Assembly (NCBI RefSeq): GCF_008086045.1
Contig: NZ_VSEY01000015.1
Span: forward strand, 62,001-126,000
Direction: 5' to 3'
Length of the DNA: 64,000 bases
Source of the DNA: Nonomuraea sp. PA05
Lineage (GTDB): Bacteria > Actinomycetota > Actinomycetes > Streptosporangiales > Streptosporangiaceae
The position numbers were made by a program, and so were the translations under genes. Each line of letters begins with the position of its first letter. Positions within the stretch are counted from its first letter, which is position 1. Under the pieces are notes generated by a model that saw only the letters and a program-made list of their open reading frames with translations, did not search any database and was not told the origin of the DNA. This document shows, in pieces, positions 15,760-24,875 of this stretch.

Positions 15760-17391
15760 GTGCGCCGCCTCGCGATCCCTCTTGCCCTCATGCTCGCAAC
15801 CGGTTCCGTCGCGGTGCCGGCGCTGGCGGCCGACAAGGTGACGCGCACCGCCGAGTGCCAGGGCGACTGGCTGCCCGGCACGCCGACGGCCGAGGACGTC
15901 ATGCAGGGCGAGATCTCGCTGGTGGGGCTGCCCGCGTACAAGCTGGGCAAGAACGTGAACTGGGGCGCCAGCCCGTACAGGAACCGGTCGTGGGAGTTCG
16001 TCTTCCAGTCGCTGCGCTGGATGGGCACCCTCGTCGTCGAGTACGAGAACACCGGCGAGCGCCGCTACCTGGACCGCGCCACCGAGATCGCCCAGGACTG
16101 GGTGGCCGACAACAAGTACGGCGCCAGGGGCACCCCCTCCTACGCCTGGAAGGACCACCCGGTCTCGCTGCGCACCCAGCCGCTGCTCTGCCTCAGCAGG
16201 CACGTCAGCGCGAGCTGGCTGAAGGACAGCCTGGCCGCGCACGCCAAGCTGCTGTCGAACGCGAGCCTGTACAAGAAGGGCCACAACCACGGCATCGACC
16301 AGGACATCGCCCTCATGGGCATCGGCTGCAGATACGGCCGCAAGGACTGGGCGAACCTGGCCTCCAGCCGCCTGACGGGCACGGTGAAGCTGGACGTCGA
16401 CTCGCAGGGCGCGCTCATGGAGCAGGCGCCCAGGTACGCCGTCTACGTGTACGGCCGCCTCCAGGTCGCCATGACCAACATGAAGGCGTGCGGCCGCAAG
16501 GTGCCCGGTGAGATCGCCAGGCGCGCCGAGGCCATGAAGGACTTCATCGCCCACTCCACCATGCCCAACGGCTACATGGTGCCCATCGGCGACGGCAGCG
16601 CCGAGACCGAGCCCAAGATGGAGACGGGCACACCGAAGCAGGAGGTCAAGGCCTACCGGGCGGGCTACGTCTTCGGCCGCACCGCCTGGGGCAAGCCGGA
16701 GTCGGCGTACTACTCGATCAGGTACGGGCCCGGCATGAAGTTCCACGGCCACGAGGACCACCTGGGCGTCACCTACTACGCGCAGGGCCGCGACATCCTG
16801 ATGGACGGTGGGTTCCACTCCTATGAGAAGAGCTCCTACCGCTACTGGACGCTCTCGCCCGAGGCGCACAACGTGCCGACCGTGGTGGGCGCGAAGTTCC
16901 GGCCCCGGACGGCCAGCAAGCTCGTGGACAGCTCGTACGGCAAGGACCGGCAGGCGTTCAAGGTGACCGACAAGGCGTACGGGGTCAGCCGTACCCGGTC
17001 GGTGCTGGTCAACCACGGCCAGGACGTGATGGCGGTGCTGGACACCGCGTCAGGCGGCAAGAAGGTGAAGAACATCTGGCGCTTCGCCCCGTCGCTCAGG
17101 GTCGTCTCCAGCGGCGGCGGCAAGGTGGTGCTGGGCGACGGCAAGTTCAAGGTCACCCTGCTGCAGTTCTCCTCGTGCGACAAGGTCGGCGGGCAGCGGG
17201 TGGAGCGGGGCGGGAAGCTGGGCTGGGTCTCGCCCACGTACCTGTCGAAGCAGGCCACGAACGTGGTGGTGTCGCCGGCGGCGAAGTCGCTGCTGACGGT
17301 GATCGTGCCGGGGACGGACTCGCCCAAGGTGTCGTGCTCCGGTGGGAAGGTCACCGTGGACGGCGTGTCGTTCTCGTCTCGGCTGATCTAA
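15760..17391 (+). CDS. Secreted heparinase II/III-like polysaccharide lyase
   Basis: 543 aa with a Sec signal peptide (RRLAIPLALMLATGSVAVPALA, cleavage near residue 24). The first half is an alpha-toroid: YENTGERRYLDRATEIAQDWV and the active-site NHGIDQDIALMGIGC. The second half is the heparinase II/III beta-sandwich, with FHGHEDHLGVTYYAQGRDILMDGG (the conserved His region) and RYWTLSPEAHNV. Such enzymes cleave uronic-acid polysaccharides by beta-elimination. GTG 15760 has AAAGGA 9 nt upstream. No sugar-uptake genes are adjacent, so the target polymer is not evident. Confidence 0.88.
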   Translation: MRRLAIPLALMLATGSVAVPALAADKVTRTAECQGDWLPGTPTAEDVMQGEISLVGLPAYKLGKNVNWGASPYRNRSWEFVFQSLRWMGTLVVEYENTGERRYLDRATEIAQDWVADNKYGARGTPSYAWKDHPVSLRTQPLLCLSRHVSASWLKDSLAAHAKLLSNASLYKKGHNHGIDQDIALMGIGCRYGRKDWANLASSRLTGTVKLDVDSQGALMEQAPRYAVYVYGRLQVAMTNMKACGRKVPGEIARRAEAMKDFIAHSTMPNGYMVPIGDGSAETEPKMETGTPKQEVKAYRAGYVFGRTAWGKPESAYYSIRYGPGMKFHGHEDHLGVTYYAQGRDILMDGGFHSYEKSSYRYWTLSPEAHNVPTVVGAKFRPRTASKLVDSSYGKDRQAFKVTDKAYGVSRTRSVLVNHGQDVMAVLDTASGGKKVKNIWRFAPSLRVVSSGGGKVVLGDGKFKVTLLQFSSCDKVGGQRVERGGKLGWVSPTYLSKQATNVVVSPAAKSLLTVIVPGTDSPKVSCSGGKVTVDGVSFSSRLI

Positions 17392-17429
17392 GAGGTAACC
17401 GCAGGCGGTGCTGGTCCGATCATCCGGGT

Positions 17430-18980
17430 ATGCGGCGCGTTCTCCTGATGGCCCTGGCGCTTACGGGAATGACCGGGATTTCGGTGGCTCTGCTCGGCCT
17501 GGCCGATGCCCGGGTCGACGCGGTCAGACGGGTCGAGGAGAACCTGACGCCCGGCTGCCCGCCCCTGCCCTACGGGGAGGTGCACCGCACCACGCGCCTG
17601 AAGATCCATGACTCCGACGTGAACGTCCCCCTGCTGATCTCGACCACGGTGGCGACGGTGGCGCGCCACTCGACGCTGGCGCAGCCGCTGCTCACCGGCC
17701 CTCGGGAGCGGCGCTACCAGGAACTGGTGGGCTGCCTCCTGGGGGCGAGCCCTTCCGGGTGGCAGTGGGAGGAGAGGCGGGCGTCCATGCCGCTCGTGAC
17801 GGTCGAGAACGACGCCGTCGTGGTCACCGACACGGTGCGGATCGACAGCGACGACCTCACCGCCGCCGACTACAAGCAGTTCGGCCCCTGGACGTTCTAC
17901 CGGGAGGCGAGCAACGAGCACTGGTCCTTCGATCTGCCCGCCTCCGGCCTCATGCCCTGGTACGACGTCACGGTGGAGGCCCCGTCGCGATGGCTGCTCA
18001 ACGCCCGCCCGCTCCCCCACTCCACCGACTCCCGGCGCACGGTGTGGTGGCATCCCCCGGCGCTGGTCTCGTTCACGCTGCTGCCGGATCCCGAGACGCG
18101 GATCGCGGCGGCGGTGAACCAGCACCCGATCCGCGCGGTGATGGTCCACTTCTGGGATCTGGTGATCCTGCTGCTGGCCTTGGCCTGCACCCGCACGGTG
18201 GAGCTGCGCCGATCTCGCTGGCCGGAGCCCGCAGGCCAGCCCGACCCTGCGCACGACGCCCGCGCGATGCGGGTGCGCCAGGCGAGTGCCGTCAGGGCGC
18301 GCCGGAGAAGGCGGTGGCGGGCGCGCTCGCGGTTACGCGTCTTCGCCGTGCCGTGCCTGTTCGTCGCCCTGGCGGGCGGCGGCACTCTGGTCGAGGAGCT
18401 CATCGACGAGTCGGCGTCCTCCTACTGGTGGGGCTCGGCGGTGGTGCTCGTGGTGTCGGTGCTCGTGCTGTGGGCGGGTCACGTGCTCCGACCGTCCACG
18501 GCGGTGGCCATGGCGGCGGTGGCGGCCGCCTACGCCGGCATCGGCCTGAGCGAGCCGGCCTTCCCCGACAGGCTCCCGTCCAGCGGCTGGACGCCCGCCG
18601 TGTCGATCGCCGCGGCCCTGCTGCTGCTCGTCCTGCTCATGAGCGCCGTGCTCAACGGCGCCCGGCTCGCCTGGAACGAGCCCGCTCACCCGCCGGACGA
18701 CGCCGCCTGGGCTGCCGCTCCGCCCTGGGTCTGGCGTGCCGCGACCGCGATGGCGGCGCTGGTCGTGGGCTACGCCTGTTACGCGCTGGCCCGCGACCGG
18801 GTGTGGGCGGGATGGCTGGTCGCCGATCTCTCCCTGCTCGAAGGGGGTGACGTGGGATCTGCTCTGGCTGCCGCGGCAGGTGGCGAAATGGCTGTGCGGC
18901 GGCCTGTTGTGGATCTGGCCGCTGGCGGCTCTGGCCGGATGGCTGCGCGGGCAGGCCGTCGCCCGTCCCGACAGGGGTGA
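17430..18980 (+). CDS. Large multi-pass membrane protein, N-terminal part (frameshifted)
   Basis: 516 aa as read. An N-terminal helix (VLLMALALTGMTGISVALLGLA) is followed by about 230 extracytoplasmic residues, then at least six membrane helices including AVMVHFWDLVILLLALACTRTVEL and AVSIAAALLLLVLLMSAVL. Plausible coding ends at ADLSLLEG; the last 45 or so residues after 18847 are Gly/Ala/Arg-rich out-of-frame sequence. The natural protein continues in the +1 frame downstream. The family resembles a DUF6185-type actinomycete membrane protein (from memory, unsure). No clear Shine-Dalgarno. Function unknown. Confidence 0.7.
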   Translation: MRRVLLMALALTGMTGISVALLGLADARVDAVRRVEENLTPGCPPLPYGEVHRTTRLKIHDSDVNVPLLISTTVATVARHSTLAQPLLTGPRERRYQELVGCLLGASPSGWQWEERRASMPLVTVENDAVVVTDTVRIDSDDLTAADYKQFGPWTFYREASNEHWSFDLPASGLMPWYDVTVEAPSRWLLNARPLPHSTDSRRTVWWHPPALVSFTLLPDPETRIAAAVNQHPIRAVMVHFWDLVILLLALACTRTVELRRSRWPEPAGQPDPAHDARAMRVRQASAVRARRRRRWRARSRLRVFAVPCLFVALAGGGTLVEELIDESASSYWWGSAVVLVVSVLVLWAGHVLRPSTAVAMAAVAAAYAGIGLSEPAFPDRLPSSGWTPAVSIAAALLLLVLLMSAVLNGARLAWNEPAHPPDDAAWAAAPPWVWRAATAMAALVVGYACYALARDRVWAGWLVADLSLLEGGDVGSALAAAAGGEMAVRRPVVDLAAGGSGRMAARAGRRPSRQG

Positions 18981-20049
18981 CCCGCTGTGGCATCCGGCCC
19001 CGGGCGCGTCCCGCGAGCGGGCCCGGCTGTCCAGGCACCGGCGGCAGGTCATCGTGTGGGTGTTCGCCGTGCCGCTCTTCAGCTGGAGCGAGTCGTACGC
19101 CGGGCTGTGGCTCCCCGTCAAGGTGACTGTCGGGGCGCTGGCGTTCTGGTGGCTCCTGCGCTTGAGCCGCCCCAGGGTCATCTCACTGTGGCCGCTCGAA
19201 CGGCCGGGCGGTCCCAGCCTCCTCGCGACTCTCGGCCCGGACCGCACCGGGCCCGCCCATGACCTCGCCCGCCGCTTCCTGGACCTGAGAAGGCGGGGCC
19301 GTACCTCTGACAGCCAGTCGCAGTCCGCTCCGGACGGTCTGGAGAAGGACTTCGGCAAGGCGGTGCGCTGGCCGCCGGGGAGCGCGACCCGGCTCCCCCG
19401 CGACGTCAGCCCGATCCACCTGGCCCTGCTCACCGGCCCGAAGACCGGCGGCTCTCCCTCCGCCCTGGCGCTGCGGCTCGGACTCATGACCACGTTCCTC
19501 GGCGTGATCCCGATGGTCTACCTGTGGTGGCGGGACCTCCTGATCGCAGGCGGCCCGGCGAACCTGTCCTGGGAGGCGGGCCTGCTCTATCCCTCGTACC
19601 TGATCTGGGACCTGCTGTTCTGGTTCGTCCCCGGCTACCTGCTCGGCCTGCTCTGGCGGGAGCTGCCCGGCCGCACGGGGCCGGTCAAGTCACTGCCCAT
19701 CAGCGGTGCGTACGCCCTGGGCGCGGGCGCCCACCTGGCCATGGCGGCGCTCCTGGACCTCGGCGGGGCCGCCGAGACGACGCTGCGCGCCCTGCTGCTG
19801 TTCGCGGTGCTCACCATGGCGGGCCTGATCGTCGACGTCCGGACGATCCGCGACGTCATCCCGCCGTGGAGCCGGGTCGGCCGCCACCTGCTGGAGGTCT
19901 ACCGGCTGGAGAGCATCCCCGCGCAGGCGACGTTCCTGCTCGCGCAGCTCGCCGCCGTCCTGGCGATCATTCAGTTCTTCAGAGGGCAGGGCGGCGAGCC
20001 GCAGTATCCGAGCATCGATCCGTTCAACATGCCCAGGCCGCAGGGCTGA
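18847..20049 (+). CDS. Large multi-pass membrane protein, C-terminal part (frameshifted)
   Basis: Continues the preceding gene in another frame from a run of five G at 18843-18847. Removing one G gives an uninterrupted protein of about 872 aa. This part begins VTWDLLWLPRQVAKWLCGGLLW and adds about eight more membrane helices (for example MTTFLGVIPMVYLWWRDLLI, LLFWFVPGYLLGLLW) plus two cytoplasmic loops, ending in PSIDPFNMPRPQG. GTG 18847 could start a separate protein, but the purine-rich SD-like stretch directly abuts it, which argues against independent initiation. It ends 5 bp from convergent cimA. Confidence 0.68.
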   Translation: MTWDLLWLPRQVAKWLCGGLLWIWPLAALAGWLRGQAVARPDRGDPLWHPAPGASRERARLSRHRRQVIVWVFAVPLFSWSESYAGLWLPVKVTVGALAFWWLLRLSRPRVISLWPLERPGGPSLLATLGPDRTGPAHDLARRFLDLRRRGRTSDSQSQSAPDGLEKDFGKAVRWPPGSATRLPRDVSPIHLALLTGPKTGGSPSALALRLGLMTTFLGVIPMVYLWWRDLLIAGGPANLSWEAGLLYPSYLIWDLLFWFVPGYLLGLLWRELPGRTGPVKSLPISGAYALGAGAHLAMAALLDLGGAAETTLRALLLFAVLTMAGLIVDVRTIRDVIPPWSRVGRHLLEVYRLESIPAQATFLLAQLAAVLAIIQFFRGQGGEPQYPSIDPFNMPRPQG

Positions 20050-20054
20050 CCGCC

Positions 20055-21632
20055 CTATCCGCAGTCGCGGCCCGCGCGCAGCAGCCCGTACGTGACCGCC
20101 TGCTCCAGCGCCTGCCACGACGCGTCGATGATGTTCTCCGCGACGCCCACAGTGGCCCACTCGGCCGTGTCGTCGCTGGAGGTGATCAGGACGCGGGTGA
20201 TGGCGTCGGTGCCGTGGGTGCCTTCGAGTATGCGCACCTTGTAGTCGACCAGCTCCAGCTTGGCCAGCTCGGGGTAGAGCTTCTCCAGCGCCAGCCGGAC
20301 GGCCTTGTCGAGGGCGTTGACGGGGCCGTTGCCCTCGCCGGTGGCCACGATGCGCTCGCCCTTGGCGTGCAGCTTGACGGTGGCCTCGCTGACCAGTTCG
20401 CCGCCCTTGGTGCGCTCGACGATGACGCGCCAGGACTCGACCTCGAAGTGGCGCCTGCGCTCGCCGTGGACGGTGTCGCGCAGCAGCAGCTCGAAGGAGG
20501 CGTCGGCGGCCTCGAAGGTGAAGCCTCTGGACTCCAGGTCCTTGACCCGGTCGACCAGGGTCTTGGTGTGCTCGGGGGTCAGCTCGTAGCCCAGCTCGCG
20601 GCCCTTGAGCTCGACCGACGCGCGGCCCGCCATGTCGGAGACGAGCATGCGCATGTCGTTGCCGACCTGGGCGGGGTCGATGTGCTGGTAGAGGTTGGGG
20701 TCCACCTTGATGGCGCTGGCGTGCAGGCCGGCCTTGTGGGCGAAGGCGGAGGTGCCGACGTAGGGAGCGTGGGAGTTGGGGGTGACGTTGGTGACCTCGG
20801 TGATCGCGTGGGCGATGCGGGTCATCTCGGCCAGCGACTCCTGCGGGACGAGGTCGAAGCCGCGCTTGAGCTGGAGGTTGGCGACGACCGTGAAGAGGTT
20901 GGCGTTGCCGGAGCGCTCGCCGTAGCCGTTGGCGCAGCCCTGGACGTGCGTGGCGCCCGCCTTGACGGCCGCCAGGGTGTTGGCGACGGCGCAGCCGGTG
21001 TCGTCGTGGCAGTGGATGCCGACGCGGGCGCTGGTGCGTACGGCGTCCTGGACGATCTCGGCGAGCTCGTCGGGGAGCATGCCGCCGTTGGTGTCGCACA
21101 GGGCGATGACGTCGGCGCCGGCTTCCGCGGCGGTCCTGAGGACCTCCAGCGCGTAGGCTGGGTTGGACTTGTAGCCGTCGAAGAAGTGCTCGGCGTCGAG
21201 GAAGACTCGCTGTCCCTCCGCACGAAGGTGAGAGACCGTGTCGCGGATCATCGCGAGGTTCTCCTGGAGAGTCGTGCGGAGGGCCAGCTCCACGTGCCGG
21301 TCGTGACTCTTGGCGACAAGGGTCACGACCGGCGCGCCGGATTCGCGCAAGGCGGCCACCAGTGGGTCGTCGGCGGCCTTCACACCGGCCCGGCGGGTCG
21401 CGCCGAACGCGGCCAGTTGCGCGTGCTTCAGGTCGAGCTCTGTTCGGGCGCGCCTGAAGAATTCCGTGTCCTTGGGGTTGGCGCCCGGCCAGCCCCCCTC
21501 GATGAAGCCGACGCCCAGGCCGTCCAGGTGCCGCGCGACGGCGAGCTTGTCGGCGACGGTGAGGTTGAGCCCCTCCTGCTGTGCGCCGTCTCGTAGCGTC
21601 GTGTCGTATACGTGGAAGCGGTCGTCGGCCAT
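20055..21632 (-). CDS. cimA: (R)-citramalate synthase
   Basis: 525 aa. Condenses pyruvate and acetyl-CoA to citramalate, the first step of the threonine-independent isoleucine route. The catalytic TIM barrel has VYDTTLRDGAQQEG, FIEGGWPGANPKD, and metal ligands in GIHCHDDTGCAVAN; the C-terminal LeuA-type allosteric domain (SYE..SWRVIVERTKGG, VKVRILEGTHGTDA-like) provides isoleucine feedback. The pattern GGWPG with NPKD is typical of CimA rather than LeuA. ATG 21632. It is preceded by a leader-peptide attenuator, and shares regulation with ilvB and ilvE (see those entries). Confidence 0.93.
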   Translation of the reverse strand: MADDRFHVYDTTLRDGAQQEGLNLTVADKLAVARHLDGLGVGFIEGGWPGANPKDTEFFRRARTELDLKHAQLAAFGATRRAGVKAADDPLVAALRESGAPVVTLVAKSHDRHVELALRTTLQENLAMIRDTVSHLRAEGQRVFLDAEHFFDGYKSNPAYALEVLRTAAEAGADVIALCDTNGGMLPDELAEIVQDAVRTSARVGIHCHDDTGCAVANTLAAVKAGATHVQGCANGYGERSGNANLFTVVANLQLKRGFDLVPQESLAEMTRIAHAITEVTNVTPNSHAPYVGTSAFAHKAGLHASAIKVDPNLYQHIDPAQVGNDMRMLVSDMAGRASVELKGRELGYELTPEHTKTLVDRVKDLESRGFTFEAADASFELLLRDTVHGERRRHFEVESWRVIVERTKGGELVSEATVKLHAKGERIVATGEGNGPVNALDKAVRLALEKLYPELAKLELVDYKVRILEGTHGTDAITRVLITSSDDTAEWATVGVAENIIDASWQALEQAVTYGLLRAGRDCG

Positions 21633-21687
21633 GAGTTTCTCTTCTCTGCGGAAGCGGGAGTCTGAGGTCCGTGCGGTTCGGGAAAAC

Positions 21688-21717
21688 AAAAAGACCCCTC
21701 ACGGACGTGAGAGGTCT
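21688..21717 (-). terminator. Attenuator terminator ahead of cimA
   Basis: On the minus strand a 12-bp stem (AGACCTCTCACG paired with CGTGAGGGGTCT, one G-U) with a 2-nt apical gap is followed by TTTTTGTTTT. It lies 55 nt before the cimA start and immediately after hairpin 21718-21752, as expected of a transcription attenuator. Confidence 0.85.
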
Positions 21718-21752
21718 GCGCGCTGGCGGTGTCCCTGCGTTAGCCAGCGCGC
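21718..21752 (-). promoter_or_regulatory. Leader hairpin 1 of the cimA attenuator
   Basis: A perfect 10-bp stem, GCGCGCTGGC with GCCAGCGCGC, and a 15-nt loop. The 5' arm encodes the last three residues (R-A-G) of the leader peptide, so a ribosome at the peptide end would melt it. It abuts the terminator stem without a gap. Confidence 0.8.
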
Positions 21753-21781
21753 CTGCCGATAATGAGCAGACCGTAGAACAT
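21740..21781 (-). CDS. cimA leader peptide
   Basis: A 13-residue ORF, MFYGLLIIGRRAG, with two Leu codons followed by two Ile codons (CTG CTC ATT ATC). Stalling at Leu/Ile codons under branched-chain starvation would change folding of hairpin 1 and the terminator. TAA stop. The ribosome site is weak, and a TATGGC -10-like hexamer lies 15 nt upstream, so the transcript probably begins within about 10 nt of the ATG. The codon content matches the end product of CimA's pathway (isoleucine). Confidence 0.8.
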   Translation of the reverse strand: MFYGLLIIGRRAG

Positions 21782-21825
21782 GGTGCCGCCCAGTCTGCCA
21801 TACGCATTCACCATTTGGCACACCG

Positions 21826-21841
21826 GTCTCGCCACTTGGGA
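21826..21841 (-). promoter_or_regulatory. Candidate operator shared with ilvE
   Basis: Minus strand TCCCAAGTGGCGAGAC, 13 of 16 identical to a site ahead of ilvE (26073-26088). It sits 45-60 bp upstream of the cimA leader ATG, over the expected -35 region. A second weaker copy (TGTGCCAAATGGTGA) follows it. Confidence 0.4.
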
Positions 21842-21850
21842 CACCGCGGC

Positions 21851-22498
21851 TCAGACCTGCACGCCGACGCCTCCGGTGATGAGGCGCTCCAGCGCCGCCG
21901 GGTCGAACGCCTCGTTGCCCAGCAACTGCCCGTCGAGGACCACGGTGGGCGTGCCCTCCAGCGGGATCTTGGCCGTCTGCGCCAGGTGCGCCTGCGCGTA
22001 CGTCTGCGACGTGACGCACGAGTCCACCGCCGCGCCCGCCTTGCGCGCCGCCCCGATCAGCTCCTCGACGCTGTACCCGGACGCCACGCCGTGCGGCGCG
22101 GGCTGCATGGCGTACACCTCGTCCCTGAAGGCCAGCCAGTTCTCCGCGGGGACGCAGCGCGCGGCCGCGGCGGCGCGGATGGAGTTGGAGCGCGAGGGCT
22201 CGTCCCGGAAGATCGTCACGGTGTGGAAGACGACCTTGACCTTGCCTGCCTGCGCGAGCTTCCTGATCGTCGCGTCTACCTTGGTGTGCATGTCCTTGCA
22301 GACGGGGCAGTCGAAGTCCTCGTACACGTCGAGCACGGGGGCGTCGCTCCCCAGGTCGGCCAGGACCATCGAGCCGTCAGCCTGCCGGGTCAGAGTCACC
22401 TCGCCGGACGACGACACGCCCGGCTGGGAGAACGCCAGCACCCCGAGTACGACGATCGCCGCGCACGCCAGCGCGACCGCCATCAACCGCTTCTTCAT
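21851..22498 (-). CDS. DsbA-like thioredoxin-fold exported protein
   Basis: 215 aa. A single N-terminal membrane anchor or signal (KKRLMAVALACAAIVVLGVLAF) exposes a thioredoxin-like domain with a C-P-V-C active site in VYEDFDCPVCKDMH and a cis-Pro loop (EGTPTVVLDGQ). This architecture (Thioredoxin_4) matches actinomycete extracytoplasmic thiol oxidases or disulfide isomerases that fold secreted proteins. A single additional Cys pair (RCVPAE, DSCVTS) lies in the helical insert, as in DsbA homologues. Stop is 69 bp upstream of the cimA leader. Confidence 0.9.
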   Translation of the reverse strand: MKKRLMAVALACAAIVVLGVLAFSQPGVSSSGEVTLTRQADGSMVLADLGSDAPVLDVYEDFDCPVCKDMHTKVDATIRKLAQAGKVKVVFHTVTIFRDEPSRSNSIRAAAAARCVPAENWLAFRDEVYAMQPAPHGVASGYSVEELIGAARKAGAAVDSCVTSQTYAQAHLAQTAKIPLEGTPTVVLDGQLLGNEAFDPAALERLITGGVGVQV

Positions 22499-22557
22499 CA
22501 GCCCACTCTCACCTCATTGATCGCGCAGACCCTACCTGAAACGGAAACAATGGCCGC

Positions 22558-23202
22558 ATGAAGGCATACCTCCTCGACTCTGCCGTAGCGCGTTATGTGT
22601 CCGAGCACACCACCGCGCCCGACGCCCTGCTGGACGCGCTGGAGAGGGAGACGACCGAGGTCGCGGGCGACGACGCGGCCATGCAGATCTCCTTCGACCA
22701 GGGCCGGTTCCTGACGATGATCACCCAGCTCATGGCGCCCCAGGTGGCCGTGGAGGTGGGAACGTTCACCGGATATTCGTCCGTCTGCATCGCGCGCGGG
22801 CTGTCCGGCGGCACGTTGCACTGCTTCGACGTGAGCGAGAAGTGGACGTCCGTGGCCCGCCGCTACTGGCAGGAGGCTGGGGTGGCCGACCGGGTGACGC
22901 TCACGATCGGGCCGGCCGCCGACACGCTCGCCGCCTTCGACCAGCCGATCGACCTGGCCTTCCTGGACGCCGACAAGCACAACTACCCGGTCTACTACGA
23001 GCTGCTGATGGACCGGCTGCGGCCCGGCGGGCTGATCCTGGCGGACAACACGCTGCGCAGGGGCTGGGTGGCCGATCCCGCGCACGACGAGCCCACGACC
23101 GTGCAGATGCGGCAGTTCAACGACCTGGTGATGGAGGACCCGCGGGTGACGGTCCTGACCCTGCCCGTCGCCGACGGGATGACGATGATCAGGAAGAGTT
23201 AG
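22558..23202 (+). CDS. SAM-dependent O-methyltransferase (CCoAOMT-like)
   Basis: 214 aa, Methyltransf_3 family. SAM-binding motif I is VAVEVGTFTGYSSVCIARGL, motif II CFDVSEKW, and the metal-ligand/motif III region is LAFLDADKHNYPVYYELLMDRLRPGGLILADNTLRRG, with Asp-Asn metal ligands. Members methylate catechol-type hydroxyls with Mg2+. ATG 22558. The stop lies 7 bp before the aldo/keto reductase start, indicating an operon. Confidence 0.93.
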   Translation: MKAYLLDSAVARYVSEHTTAPDALLDALERETTEVAGDDAAMQISFDQGRFLTMITQLMAPQVAVEVGTFTGYSSVCIARGLSGGTLHCFDVSEKWTSVARRYWQEAGVADRVTLTIGPAADTLAAFDQPIDLAFLDADKHNYPVYYELLMDRLRPGGLILADNTLRRGWVADPAHDEPTTVQMRQFNDLVMEDPRVTVLTLPVADGMTMIRKS

Positions 23203-23209
23203 GAGAGCC

Positions 23210-24193
<984 letters not shown>

Positions 24194-24273
24194 ATCGCGG
24201 CCGCACGCCCTGTATTCACACCCCCGGCCCGGCATACGCTCGGTCACTCCGCCGGAAGAAAGGAGGCGGAGCC

Positions 24274-24813
24274 ATGGCCGCTCCCCTCGAAGAGCGATTC
24301 CGAACCGTCCGTGAATTGCATCCCGAATATCGGGTGGAAACGGTGCAGGGCCGGATCGTGGTCAACGAGGCGGGCACCTGGCAGCACAACACCTCGCTTT
24401 TCCGGGTCATGCGCGCGCTGTTCGCCCCGGCCGTCGAGCGCGGCTGGCAGATCTGGCCGAACATCACCATCCACCTGGGCCTTCAGTCCGACCGGTACGT
24501 GCCGGACCTGACGGTGGTGCCGCGGTCGCCGCGGTTGCACAAGGAGTACGCGGTGCACGGGGATTCGACGCTGCTCATCGTGGACGTCGTTTCCTCGGGC
24601 AGTTCCTACGACGATTACTACGTCAAACCGCGCGGTTACTCACCGGCCGGGGTGCCGCTTTATCTGGTGGTCGATCCGGCGCAACGGACGGTGCGGCTGC
24701 ACAGCGAGCCGGGCGGCCTCGCATACGGCCGGGAAACGATCGCGAGCGTCGCCGAGCCGCTGTTCCTGCCGGCCCCGTGGGAATTGCCGCTGAATATCGC
24801 CGCATTCTGGTGA
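24274..24813 (+). CDS. Uma2-family (DUF820) endonuclease-like protein
   Basis: 179 aa with the PD-(D/E)xK nuclease fold of the Uma2/DUF820 group: PDLTVVPR (catalytic Asp), LIVDVVSSGSSYDDYYVKPRGYSPAGVPLYLVVDPAQRTV (Asp/Glu and Lys region). The canonical E of EVxSxS is replaced by D (LIVDVVSSGS), a conservative change. Such genes are strongly multiplied in actinomycetes and cyanobacteria; their role is unknown. RBS AAAGGAGG. The stop codon lies inside a 31-bp direct repeat. Confidence 0.88.
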   Translation: MAAPLEERFRTVRELHPEYRVETVQGRIVVNEAGTWQHNTSLFRVMRALFAPAVERGWQIWPNITIHLGLQSDRYVPDLTVVPRSPRLHKEYAVHGDSTLLIVDVVSSGSSYDDYYVKPRGYSPAGVPLYLVVDPAQRTVRLHSEPGGLAYGRETIASVAEPLFLPAPWELPLNIAAFW

Positions 24814-24861
24814 GCCCTTCGCGCGAAGGGCCGCATTCTGGTGAGCCCTTCGCGCGAAGGG
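24800..24861. repeat. 31-bp perfect tandem duplication across the Uma2 stop codon
   Basis: Two identical 31-bp units (24800-24830, 24831-24861). Each begins CCGCATTCTGGTGAGC, so unit 1 holds the last codons and stop of the Uma2 gene and unit 2 repeats them outside the gene. Each unit also contains the 16-bp palindrome CCCTTCGCGCGAAGGG. Confidence 0.95.
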
Positions 24862-24867
24862 CTCACC
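24840..24867. terminator. 28-bp perfect palindrome, bidirectional terminator
   Basis: A 14-bp inverted repeat without spacer, centred at 24853.5 with core CCCTTCGCGCGAAGGG, lies between convergent Uma2 and ilvE stops. It can fold as a hairpin in both transcripts. There is no U tract. Confidence 0.65.
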
Positions 24868-24875
24868 GGAGGGGG

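Noticed and set aside
24660..24866. Minus-strand ORFs containing MSPSREGL near the Uma2/ilvE junction
   Set aside because: Created by the duplicated palindrome; no codon-bias support and antisense to Uma2.
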